Shown: positions 22,047 to 32,727 of the stretch, piece by piece | How positions within the stretch are numbered: the stretch's first letter is position 1 | How the letters are laid out: every line of letters begins with the position of its first letter | Assembly (NCBI GenBank): GCA_036346275.1 | Contig: JAYEVK010000275.1 | Location: forward strand, 237,820 to 301,819 | Origin: Otatea glauca | Lineage: Eukaryota; Streptophyta; Magnoliopsida; Poales; Poaceae | Direction of reading: 5' to 3' | DNA: 64,000 bases | Program-made: the position numbers and the translations under genes | Notes under the pieces: model-generated | What the model was told of the DNA's origin: nothing | Seen by the model: only the letters and a program-made list of their open reading frames with translations | Databases searched by the model: none

Positions 22047-22441
22047 TGTTAGTACTAGAATTTGGCAATGCATTAGGCTAAAGATGAAAAAAAGACATTT
22101 CTAGTGGATATCGGTTAAAAAGGGGAAGTTAAAGTTAAAGATAGAATTATAATCGATATTGATTCAGAGATGGAATTTTATCTTTCCGAAGGCCGATACG
22201 GATTGCGATTAGCAACGTATTGGAGAAAGATACGATCGGCCAATACACTATAAAAGATGGTCTATGGCAAGTAAAAAAACAATCCAATCAATAAAACAAC
22301 TCACATATACTTTTATTTACTTTCCTGTCAGGTAGGAGTAGCTTTATAATTTAGAATCTTCTTTGTAATTTGATTCTGATCAATAAAGTTGCGCATTGCG
22401 GATTAGCGGTTATTCTCGATTACGCCAATTAGATTTCATCA
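22047..22441 (+). mobile_element. 3' LTR, ~395 bp
   Basis: It starts TGTTAGTACTAG directly after the polypurine tract and ends ATTTCATCA. A 20-bp tandem duplication (AATAAAGTCGCACATAGATT/C) follows at about 22440-22480, in the 3' flank of the PKS gene. The matching 5' LTR was not found. Confidence 0.6.
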
Positions 22442-22601
22442 ATAAAGTCGCACATAGATTAATAAAGTCGCACATAGATCAAGGCCATCAGCAAGCATGA
22501 TGCATGCATAGGCGGCCGGTCTTATTCAACAGGCGGGAGCGGGAGGGAGAGACGAACCACACATAGTGACATAAATGTGGCACGCACGAGACACAAGATT
22601 A

Positions 22602-25600
22602 TCAACTCAGCGGCGACGCCGACGGCTTTGGTGCTGGGTTTCGCAGAGGCAGTGCGCGCAGGAGGATGGTCTCGACGGTGAGCCCAGGGCCGAAGCCGAG
22701 GAGCAGCCCCCACTCCAGCCCTTCCCCCGCCGTTGTCAGCCCTCGCTTCTCCGACCTCCGCCTCATCTCATCCATGACGATAATGACGCACGAGCTCAGT
22801 GTGTTGCCATGCTGCTTCATCACCTCCCTCGACACCTCCGTCTTCTCCTTCTTCAGCCCAAGACTGCTCTCCACCCTGTCCAGTATCTCCCTGCCACCGG
22901 GGTGCACCAGCCAGAACACCTCTTCGTTCCAGTCCTTGACGAGCCCCTCCTGCTTCAGCGCCTTCTTCACGAGCACCCCTATGTTGCTGGAGATGTGCAG
23001 CGCCACGTCCCGGTGCAGGGTGTACACAATCCCCTCCTCGTATAGCTTCGACACCACCATCTCTTCCGTCCCCGGTATGATGTCCTGCCACGCCGACACC
23101 ATCTCGAACATGGGCCGCTCGTCACCGACGATAGGGTCGGCTCCGACGATGACAGCGCTCGCGGCGTCGCCGAAGAGGGCCTGCCCGACGAGGTTCCCCA
23201 TGTGGGACTCCGAGGGGCCACGAAACGCCATGGTGATCACCTCGGAGCACACCACCAGCACCCGGGCGCCGGGGTTGTTTTCCGCGAGGTCCTTGGCTAG
23301 GCGTAGGGCGATGCCGCCACCGTGGCAGCCGGCCTGGTACAGCATGAAGCGCCTGGTGGAGAGCGGGAGGCCGAGGAGCTTGACGACCTCGAAGTCGGCG
23401 CCGGGCATGCAACCGCTCACCGTCGTGGAGAAGACGAGGTGCGTGACGTCGGAGACCTGCCGGCCCCAGTCGCCGATGGCATCCCGGGCAGCTTCCGCGC
23501 CAAGTTGGGGTATGGTGGCGTTGGCGAGGTCCTGACGAAGGTTAAGTGATGTACACTTGTAGGCAGTAAAGGAAGGGTTGCTCTTCAAAAAGTCATCAGA
23601 CATATACACGTGTCGCTTCTCGATCGTTGTCTTCTCACCTGCAAATTGATGCAACAACTTCAATGCTCTATCGGTCTTCTCCGAAGTCTCATCAAGTTCA
23701 CGTAGTACAATACATGTCATCATAAACCTTAGCCTACGGGCCAACATTCTAACTCTGTTGACTGTTGCCATCGATCATCGCCCAATGATGCCCTTGTTGG
23801 AGCAACATCACAGTATCACACATCATATTACTTCTAACTAGGTTTTGATTTTGGCCGGTGTTTTAATGCGCCAAATCGTTATTGTAAGACTGTTCTTTAG
23901 GTTTTTCTTTCTTTTTAATAAATGGCGCGCAAAGACCATGCATGGAACCTGTTTCTTCGTTTGCTCTAATGCTTACAAAGAGCAAACCGGCGAAGCTCTT
24001 ATACGGCCTAGTAGTACGTGAACCGCTTTTTTTTGCGGTTCATTGATACTGAGGAGCAAAGCACATATATGTAGTTGTATTTGTTCATTTTCTATATAGG
24101 AAGCAATCTATCTATCCTAATTAGGCACTCTAAGAAAGCTCCCGCGTTAACCAGAAAGATCTAGCCATCTATTTATTGGGTCCGAGTTATAATGATTTAG
24201 ATTAAAAAGATAGAGTTCATGTCAAGTACAATATAAATTAAGAAAAATTCGGAATAAAAAAAAGAAATTAGCAATATGACTTCCATACTAATTTCAAAGT
24301 AAATCCATAAATAATTAAAATTCGGAATAATAATTAAAGAAAATTAGTAAATTAAAACTGTGGGTCAATCTCCGGTACAAGCCAAATTAAGTAAACTAAA
24401 ATTCAAAATAAAAAATGAAGAAAAATTAGCAATCTGACTTCCATGCGATTTCCGAAGTAAATACATAAATATCAAAAATTTGGAATAATAATTAAACAAA
24501 ATTAGAAATTTAAAACAATGAGTCTATCTCAAGTACAAGCCAAATTAAGTAAAATTCAAAATAAAAATAAAATTATCATACAAATTCTGAAGTAAACCCT
24601 AAAAATAAATTCAAAATATTAATAAATAGAAATATAAATTTTTATATGAATTCCAACCAAAAACTCAAAAAATCCACTCCACGTACGAAAAAAATAGGCA
24701 AACTCTGAATAATAATTACTCAATCCGTTCAACTTTATAGGATTCTCTTAGCACTAAGAACAAGATAAATAACTAAAATTTAGAATAATAATTAAAAATT
24801 AGTAAATTAAAAACAATGAGTCTATCTCAAGTACAAGGCCAATTAAGTAAAATTCGGAATAAAAATAAAATAAAATAAATAATTTGATTTTCATACAAAT
24901 TCTAAGGTAAACCCTAAAAATAAATTCAGAATAGTAATAAATAAAAATATAAGTTTTCATATGAATTCCAGCCTAAAACATAAAAAAATCCACCCCAGGT
25001 ACGATAAAAAATATGCAAAGTTGGAATAATAATTACTGATCATGTCCAAGTTTATAGGGTGTATTTTCTCTTGGTACATAGACTAAGATGATATTGCAAA
25101 TGATCATCTAATGATATTGCACAATCTCTAATTATTATCCATACTCGCTATGCTATATTCAATGCATGTACGTAGAGGATATAAAGTAAAATTGGATATT
25201 TATTAGTGGTATAAAGGGGAGATACCGCTAATTTTATATTGGAATATAAAATACAATATATATTTATGTGCAAGACCATTAAAAATATATCCTATACTTT
25301 TTTGACGCAACGAGTCTATACGAATTACATGCCAAATTAGCTAAAATTCTAAATAAAAAATTCTCAATTTCATTTCCATTATAATTTGAGAGTAAACCTA
25401 TAATAAATAAAAATAGAATATGGATTTTTATACGAATTCTAGCCTAAATTGAAAAAAATCCACCAAAAGTACAATCGAGAAGTATACAAAATAGGAATAA
25501 ATTAAAGGATGCTTAAAATTTTTATTTGTATGTGAATTACATTGCTACATTACAAAATTAATAAAATTTGTAATATAATCTATTAACTATACTAATTATG

Positions 25601-28213
25601 AACTATGAGAAAATTTTCACATTAATAGAGAAAAGAAAAGATTTAGCATCTATCTAACAGACCAAGATTATAACGGCTATCAAGTACAATCTAAATTAGC
25701 AGATCCAAGTGATATTATTTAAGAATCTAGCCCGTGCGGATGCACATGTTACCGACTAGTCTATACTAATTGAAGGCTCTCTTAGAAGCTCCCACATTAA
25801 TTCTAGGAGGGTCAAAAAGCTAAAAATTACGTCGTTAATCAGAGAAAGAAAAAAGGCTAAAAAATCTCACATTAATTTGAGAAAAAGAAAAAAATCTTAT
25901 CCATCCAATTAGTTAATCTAGATGCCACGAGGGCTCAGATTTATTTTGAGACCTTAATGATACTTCTCTGTCGATAAACATAGTGCCTATAATTTAAATG
26001 GTATTGTTTAAAAATATAAGCCTTGCATGCATATTTAATGAGTCTTAATTTCCTAATATACCTCTATTTATTTTCTCTCAACCATATGCATTTATTCATT
26101 TATGACCACACACATAAAGTATTATCTCTCATTTTCTAAGACAATAAAGAAGGGTATGTAAATTATTTTCTCTCATGTCTTTCTCAATTTCACCAAAATT
26201 TTAATTCTTGTGCAAAATCAAAATATTTATCAACAGAGAGAATGTTTAATAAGAGCTAAAGCTTTTCCCGCCATTACGTGTTTGACTCGATTCCTAGTCA
26301 TATCCTACCTCTACTATAGTTGGTGGAATCCTGGCCTCCAGATTGATTTGAGCCGGCTTGGCTCCGGCTCGGCTTGCGGCTCGAGCCGAGCCGCCAAAAT
26401 AAATTGCATTTGGGTCCTTTTTCAAAAAAAATTACAGTTAAGTCCTTTTGGAAAAAAAGTTACATTTAGGTTTTATTCCGGAAAAAAAGATTATATTGCA
26501 TTTATGTCCTTTAGGCCTTTTTAAGCGTTACGTTTAGGTCCTATTTTGTCTTTATCTGAAAAATAGCGTTTTGGTCCTTTTTATGTCCTTTTTCGTAAAG
26601 AAAAACATTTAAATCATTTTTTTCCATTTTTTACGTGCGGAGCGGAGGTCGCGGCGTGCCGCGCGGCGGTATCTCAGATATATTTATATCCTTTCAACCA
26701 TCAGCCGAATAAATACGAAAAAAACGCAATTACGTTTGTGTCCTTTCAACCGTTTCGCGTGTCTCCTCGATTTGCTCGCATAGGGAACGACGGTCGCGCG
26801 TTTTCTCGATTTGCTCGCATCGGTATCGGCGACCACAGCGTGGCACACGGCGGTTGCTTGCCTAGTATAGTACTCCTACATACAGAGAGTATCTGCATGG
26901 CATGAATGTGTCTCCAACAAGGCAACAATCTGACTGAGTTACCAACTGATTGACGCATGTGAGAACAAAAGAAGCACGTCAAATGTCGGAGTTAATGTTT
27001 CCTTTTCTTAGCATAATATTATTTCCCCTTTCTTAGCGCGCGTGTATATATATATATAATTAAAATTAATTAAAATTAAAATTAATTAATTTGGAACTAG
27101 CTAAAATTAAATTTGGAACTAAAATTAAATAAGTATTATAATTGAATTTGAGATAAAATTAAATATGGACAAAACAAATTTATATCATAGTAAAACTAGG
27201 ATTGAAATTAAATATATATAGACATTCAAATAAAAGTTTGCACAAAAAATATGGCATCAACATTATAGTTATGATTGTAGCAAATTAGTGGAAAAAAATT
27301 GAATTCAGCGCATAAGTTTTTCAAATATTAGTGTTAAAATTCCAATATAAAAATTGGATATTTATGCAAAACACAATAGTTTTGTAAGATTGTGTGTACA
27401 ACTTTGAATTGAAGTTTGCATGTAGATTTAATAAGGTCTTTCCTTCTATACCCCTATTTATTCTCTCTTTCAATCATATGCATTTATTCATTACCACCTA
27501 CACAAAGTATATCTTTCATCTTCCAAGACAATTAAGTGGGGTATCTAAGTCATTTTCTCTCATACATTTCTCAATTTTAACGTAACATTAATCTTTGTGC
27601 AAAGTCAAAATACGTCTTATAAAAATGAACGGAGGGTGTATATTGATAACATAATAGATTTATAAATTAGGATGTCAAAATAAATGTAAATGCAGATCGA
27701 GCTGAACCTGTAGAATATAAATTTCAGTTTTCCAAATTTAACATTGTGAAAACATGCAATATTTAATGTTTACCATCTTTAATGATTTATCCCGTTATGC
27801 ATGGTTATAACTCAACAAATTCTTTAACATAAAAACATACAGGAAGACCGTGCGGATACACGGGTTGAGGACTAGTCAACACAATCAAATTCATCATTCC
27901 TGGATCAAATTAAACAGAGGAATTATATCTGTCAACTAGCTAGCTTTATGCTTTGTTGTATAGCTATAGATAAATAAAAAAAGTAGTTGTAAAAATGAAT
28001 GATATGCAACTTACAAATGTTTGCAAACTTGGCCTTTAGATCCACCATGTGATTGCTGTTTGTTACGTCAAAATAGTAATCAGGGAAGGACTTTTGTTGC
28101 CACACATGCATCGGGACGGCTTTGCCTATTCCCATGATAGTTGCTCGGCCGCCACTGGGACGGACGGCCGACGGATGAGAAGCAACCACTTCTCCTGCCT
28201 CCAAAGAACTCAT
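22602..28213 (-). CDS. Type III polyketide synthase (chalcone synthase-like), two exons, complete
   Basis: Exon 1 is 28213-28015 and exon 2 is 23638-22602. The GT/AG intron splits a Cys codon (T|GT), the conserved intron position of plant CHS-family genes, and the product is 411 residues. Type III PKSs are cytosolic homodimers that condense CoA starters with malonyl-CoA. The catalytic triad is present: Cys171 in YQAGCHGGG, His312 in LVHPGG and Asn345 in HGNTLSS. The GFGPG loop is at 381-385. The residue matching CHS Thr197 is Ala204 (ITMAFRGPS), and the position of CHS Ser338 is Leu347. The sequence around CHS 132-137 reads TTVSGCM instead of TTSGVDM. These changes point to a non-chalcone product, such as an alkylresorcinol, pyrone or curcuminoid-like compound; the exact reaction cannot be read off. 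A truncated duplicate lies at 13.1-14.3 kb. Confidence 0.9.
24111..25759 (+). mobile_element. Helitron 1 (non-autonomous) in the PKS intron
   Basis: The 5' end is TCTATCCTAATTAGG, preceded by A. The 3' end is a short hairpin (CCCGTGCGGATGCACATG) followed by CTAG at 25756-25759. These are the TC...CTAG ends of plant Helitrons, inserted between A and T. Inside are diverged repeats (24180-25500) with phrases such as AATCCACTCCACGTACGA recurring at about 24671, 24986 and 25458. There is no helicase or other coding content. Confidence 0.65.
25973..26241. mobile_element. MITE copy (family shared with 27.4 and 31.3 kb)
   Basis: Imperfect termini CTCTGTCGATAAAC and GTTTATCAACAGAG-like are visible at the ends. 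The interior phrase CATATGCATTTATTCATT is shared with the 27.4-kb copy and, inverted, with the 31.3-kb copy. Confidence 0.55.
27380..27636. mobile_element. MITE copy, left terminus degraded
   Basis: The right terminus CTTATAAAAATGAACGGAGG is clear. The interior matches the other two copies (CATATGCATTTATTCATTAC, AAGTATATCTTTCATCTT). The left terminus is not clearly preserved. Confidence 0.55.
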
Positions 28214-28302
28214 ATCCGCTAGTACGCTTACACTACTCGAGCACACGTATTAAACATTAACAACTAGCTAGGCTTGAGATTGCTGGCTACTGCACGGCAA
28301 CA

Positions 28303-28310
28303 TTTATATA
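28303..28310 (-). promoter_or_regulatory. TATA box of the PKS gene
   Basis: TATATAAA on the minus strand lies about 90 bp upstream of the PKS start codon at 28213, a normal plant spacing. A G-box core CACGTG is further upstream at 28392-28397. G-boxes are common in promoters of phenylpropanoid/PKS genes, but regulation here is inferred. Confidence 0.65.
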
Positions 28311-28489
28311 GTACGTCGTCGTCGACCATGCCAAAAGAAGCGCAATGCATGTCGGAGAAAATTGGAAACCATTGATGAGACATATGAGATGCACGTGGCC
28401 AAGTACTGACGTTTGCACGGAAGCACATTAATTTATCGTACACGCATAGCGCATGTGTAGGGCAAAAACACAATGGTTTTCGATCCATT

Positions 28490-28700
28490 TGGATACTATT
28501 TTTTTTGGTATAAATTCTATTAGAACGGATATTTATCCGATAGTATCGGATTGAATACGAATATGAATATTTTTTACCGGATACAGATTCGATAGCTCAC
28601 TACCCGTCGGATCTGGATCCAAATTATCCGATAAAGAACTGATTCAAATATCCGATACAATCCTCACAGTCTTGGAGTCTTGGGCTCTCACCTGGGTAAC
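28490..28700. repeat. ATCCGATA-rich repeat
   Basis: This is non-coding DNA with many GGATATCC/ATCCGATA-like words in both orientations. No gene is present. It is probably a degraded transposon. Confidence 0.35.
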
Positions 28701-30700
28701 CCCAACCCAAGGTTCAAAATCTCGATGAAATTACGCGCGATCTCGTCGAGATCTTGGTTTTCGGACGTGGACGAGATTTGAAATGCCGGTCGAATTAAAA
28801 AATTTCAAAAAAATAGATTGCTACAGTAATCTCAGAAAATCTCAGCGAGATCTCGCAATTTTTGACCAAAATTTGATGTTTGACCACCGGATTTGATCGA
28901 AAATTGATCAATAACCCTTAAGAAAGTCATCTCCTATGAAAATTTGTTGAAAAATCGAATTTTTAAGACATTTTTTAAAAACTTCAGAAACACTCTCAGA
29001 TTTTTATAAAATTGTATAAGATTTATCTTGATCTAAAACATTTATGGTACCATACTAAGAAATGTAGGATCATACAGAATTTTTTTTAAAAAATAATTGA
29101 ACTTCATTTGTTATCTTTACAAAATCAAAAATAGAATAAACATAATTGGGACAGTAACATTGTCAGAATTTTATAAATTTTTTCGTGTGTGATCATGATC
29201 CAAAATTTTTATGAGAGCTTAATAATTGACTCAGTATCATTTTATAAAAATTTTAAAAAAAATCAACTTTTTTTGTTTGCTCAATGAAATCTATGTATGT
29301 ATTGAACTTCATTTGTTATATTTCAAAAATCAAAAACAGAAAGAACATAAATGGTACACGGTACTTGTAAGAATTTTATAAATTGACTGAAGTGTGATCA
29401 TGATTCAAAATGTTTATGAGATCTTAAGAATTTTATTATAACCCTTATGCAAAATTTTCAAAAAAATTAAACATTTTTTGGTTTCTAAAGCAAATTTATG
29501 TATTGATCATTAAACTTTTACGAGGACGTAGCACTCTCAGAATTGTTGGAACTTCTTGAAGCTTGATCATCATATGAAAATTTTATAGAAACATTGATGA
29601 TAAATCAGGAACATCCAAAAAAATTCAAAATTTTCTAACATGTTTGTACCATTTTTAATTTGGTTGAAGTTTGCCGGTAAAGCTTTTATCAGCACAGTAG
29701 CACTGTCCGAATTTTTAAAAATTCATGAAGCTTGATCATCATCTGAAAATTTTATGGGAACATTATAGATGCATCACAAACATGAATTTTTTTCAAAAGT
29801 TTCTAATGTGGTTTGTTTCATTTTTCATTCGGTTCAAATTTGCTGGTTAGCGTTTTATCAGGATAGTAGCATTTATTGAATTTTTACAAATTCCTCAGAT
29901 CTGATAATCATCTAAAATTTTTATAGGAATATCACTTATATGTCATGAACATACAAAAAAATTCAAATTTTTTGATGCCGTTTGGTCTATTTTTCGCTCG
30001 GTGCAATTTTGCAAAATTTCGGCAAAATCTAACAAAATTTGGCAAAATCTCATATTTCGGGCCCCACGAGATTCAAATTCTCGGCCGCATTTTAAAAATT
30101 CCAATACTACAGTAATTTCGAGAATCTCGCCTAGCCGGTTTTGAGACATTTTTGGCCGGACAACTAAGATTACAGGCCAGATTTGTGTTCAAATTTTTTT
30201 TTGAGCATTCTTAGACCATATGTAAGGAATACATGCGACAAAATGTGGAAAAAAATGGGGAAAAAAAATTGAATCCCATGCCTTTCCAGGGCTCAAAGCA
30301 TTAACTCTCCCGTGATAACCAACTCAACCGTGCGATGTTTCCTGCTAGGCATGAACTTTGAAAATCCTTGTAGCCTCGGCCTGAGATGAAAGCAACAAAA
30401 GTCATAGATTCTTTCCTCATGGGCTCACTCACAAGTCACAACCCATTCGGCCTACTCTCTGTTAACTCAGCAAAAACTTCATCCCCATCGCCGGCACCGA
30501 ATCCGGGCATCTCCGGCGAGATTTCACCATCTCCGACCACCAAAATAGGTCAGTTCGGGTATTAGGACCGAAATCTCTGGTAGATTAGCCAAAATCTCGG
30601 TATAATATGCAACGAAATTTCCTTTTTTGTCCCGAAATCTCGGAAGCCCGAGATTTTGGCATATTTAAACGAAATGCGCTTTATACCTTAAGGATCTAGC
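28700..30700. repeat. AT-rich region of diverged tandem repeats
   Basis: Units of about 205 bp occur at about 29185 and 29392 (GTGTGATCATGATCCAAAAT and variant). Units of about 170 bp occur at about 29559, 29729 and 29898 (GCTTGATCATCATCTGAAAA and variants). GAGATCTCG/GAGATTTTGG-type words flank both sides (28730-28860 and 30000-30660). No supported gene is present; the open frames are short and lack domains. Confidence 0.5.
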
Positions 30701-30913
30701 TGGATTTTTTGCCTAAATGGATGTATCATGTATGTACAAGTACAGACTATGTAGACTCAAATGAGGAGATGATAACATCCCTGAGCCGCAACTGGAATTA
30801 GGCAATGCCAAAGTTTCGTGATGCCTTCCTCATACAACAAACAAATGAGTCTCATGATGTCACGGTCACCTGCACTGCACTGTGCAGAATTCAGTTGATC
30901 AAAATCTTGACGT

Positions 30914-30952
30914 CCATGTTAATACTGCAGCACAGCAGCAGTATTAACATGG
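30914..30952. repeat. Perfect 15-bp inverted repeat (hairpin) with 9-nt loop
   Basis: CCATGTTAATACTGC (30914-30928) and GCAGTATTAACATGG (30938-30952) are exact reverse complements around the loop AGCACAGCA. A second partner, ACTGCTGCTGTGCTG at 30990-31004, is the exact complement of 30928-30942 and could form a competing stem. Confidence 0.85.
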
Positions 30953-30970
30953 AGTATGTCAGAGGCAGGA

Positions 30971-31180
30971 GTTTTTTTAATGTGGCCGCACTGCTGCTGT
31001 GCTGTCTTCGAAATCTTCGGAGCGATGGCCAGCATATATTAATACATGCATGATGAACTGTGCTGTCTTTGAAGTCCTCGGAATTCGCAGACATGATTTT
31101 TTTACAGTGGCCGCCCGGCTGCTGTGCAGTCTTTGAAGCCTTCGGAGCGATGGCCAGCATATTTAATACATGCATCGTGA
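30971..31180. repeat. Direct duplication, ~85 bp, ~125-bp period
   Basis: Copies at about 30971-31053 and 31096-31180 share CGGAGCGATGGCCAGCATAT and the preceding GTGGCCGC..CTGCTGTG segment. There is no coding function. Confidence 0.75.
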
Positions 31181-31185
31181 CAAAG

Positions 31186-31347
31186 TCTTGAAGTCTTCAG
31201 ATCCATGATATTCTTATATTGTTAAGTTATTAACACATTTCTTTTAGTTGTGTCGGTAGAGAATTACTCTTGAAGTCTTCAGATACATGATATTCTTATA
31301 TTGTTAAGTTATTAACACATTTCTTTAGTTGTGCCGGTAGAGAATTT
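31186..31347. repeat. 82-bp tandem duplication
   Basis: TCTTGAAGTCTTCAGATCCA at 31186 repeats at 31268 with only a few differences, through TTGTGTCGGTAGAGAATT. This is a recent local duplication. Confidence 0.85.
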
Positions 31348-31631
31348 CTCCCTCTGTTTATTTTTATAAGACGTATTTTAATATTACATAAGAATTAAGA
31401 TTACTTAAAATTAAAAAGTTATAAAAGAAAATGACTCGATGCCCCTACTTAATTGTGTTAGAAGATGAAAGATATACTTTTGTGTGAGTGGTAATGAATA
31501 AAAACGCATATGGTTGAGAAAGAATAAATATGGGGTATAGAAGGAAAGGTCACATTAAATCTACATGCAAACCTTATATTTGTGAACAAGATCATTCAAA
31601 AAATAAGCCTTATAAAAATGAACGGAGAGAG
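31348..31631. mobile_element. Stowaway-like MITE, 284 bp
   Basis: The termini CTCCCTCTGTTTATTTTTAT and ATAAAAATGAACGGAGAGAG are imperfect inverted repeats of about 25-30 bp. It is the same family as the 26.0- and 27.4-kb copies, in opposite orientation. A TA duplication is not clearly visible. Confidence 0.65.
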
Positions 31632-31636
31632 TACGA

Positions 31637-32613
31637 TGTAGCGTCTTAATTTTTGGTTTTATTTAAATTTATTATGCATTTCATGAATTTATTGGTTTTT
31701 TTATTTTATTTGAAATTATTTAATATTCTTAAATAAGGCTTTTTGTGAAAACTATTAAAATGTTGAGAAGGTTTAAATAAAGTTTTATCAAAAATATTGT
31801 ATTTGAGTTCCAAATATCTTAAAGTATTTTTGAGAATTTTTCCGATATTTTTATTGCCTTAACTGAACTATTATATTTATCAAATTTATTTTAAATCGAA
31901 AAACCCAAGAAAACAAGTAAACAATGATGGGCCGTGACGAGGATTAAAACCCATGTTCCATTTAGGCCCTTTTCCCATAATAATCCGTGGCTATGCACTG
32001 GTAAATCGGCTTGTCAAACTTAAGCCCATAAGACAACGAGACAAAAGCCCATTTTTATTCGGACGGTTAGATCTCCAACTAGTTCAGTCAAAGATGGTCA
32101 AACTCAGCTCCACACTGGTCATCTCCAACCAGTGACATGGCCATCCCGACCAGTTAACTAGTCGGAGGCAAACGGTTCTTTTATGCACAGGTCTCCATGC
32201 GGACAATTATCTAATAGAAACACATAACTACCCGGAAGTTATTACCAGAAAAGACGTCCTATGACGAGAAGACACCGTTTGGTGGGAAAATCGTCTCCCA
32301 GTTACAATATACCTTCCTAGAATTTAACTAACACCACTTCATCAAGGTTAAATAAGGGGCCAACACACGCTGTGGAGGAGGATGAACGTACACAGCAAGC
32401 ATTACTCGCAATCTCGCATAATACATCATCTGTTATCTGTGAATAGCCCTTTGCAATTAGGTAGATTATCCTTGTACTTAGAACATTCTATCATAGCCAC
32501 TTGGCTAATAAAGAAGCAATCACATTATTTCCATTGTGCCCGTTTCGATATCCAGGGGCCCACATATAATAGAATTTAAGTAAACTCGGTTAAGAGATCT
32601 AAGGTCTCGGACA
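31637..32613 (+). mobile_element. 5' LTR of a further retroelement, truncated just after its PBS
   Basis: It starts TGTAGCGTCTTAATTTTTGG and ends CTCGGACA. It is followed at about 32621 by TGGCGCTAGAAGGAGGTC, which fits a primer-binding site used by Ty3/gypsy elements of the Tat/Athila type. About 100 bp later the sequence is replaced by another LTR (32728). The boundaries are inferred from the TG/CA ends and PBS alone. Confidence 0.5.
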
Positions 32614-32727
32614 TTGATAGTTGGCGCTAGAAGGAGGTCTTCCGGATACCCAAATCGAGTAATTCTTCTTAATGGATTACAAGGAAAATTGGTTCAACCT
32701 CGCTTATTACGCCTATCTCACTGCTGA

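Larger units (their letters stand above)
21039..22441 (+). mobile_element. Right part of the unclassified LTR element, with 3' LTR
   Basis: The right 440-bp duplicate (21039-21479) continues into non-coding internal sequence. It ends at a polypurine tract (AAAAATGGAGGGCATA, 22031-22046) immediately before a TG-starting LTR. A TATA-like ACTATAAAAGATG occurs within the LTR near 22250. No conserved coding domain is seen, so the element may be a non-autonomous LTR element. An 83-codon minus-strand frame (21641-21892) is not recognised. Confidence 0.6.
25760..27875 (+). mobile_element. Helitron 2 (non-autonomous), directly abutting Helitron 1
   Basis: It starts TCTATACTAATTGAAGG at 25760, the base after the CTAG of Helitron 1. 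It ends with the hairpin CCGTGCGGATACACGG and CTAG at 27872-27875, followed by T. The termini are clearly of the same family as Helitron 1. It contains two MITE copies and a GC-rich patch (26330-26400) with GAGCCGGCTTGGCTC-type palindromic words. No protein is encoded. Confidence 0.65.

Noticed and set aside
22666..23535. 289-codon plus-strand frame over the PKS exon
   Set aside because: It is the complement of the conserved PKS coding sequence; the codon bias comes from the real gene on the minus strand.
8958..28213. A biosynthetic gene cluster combining the sugar transporter and PKS
   Set aside because: The transporter is a broken fragment, the second PKS copy is truncated, and the intervening DNA is transposons. 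No tailoring enzyme is present.
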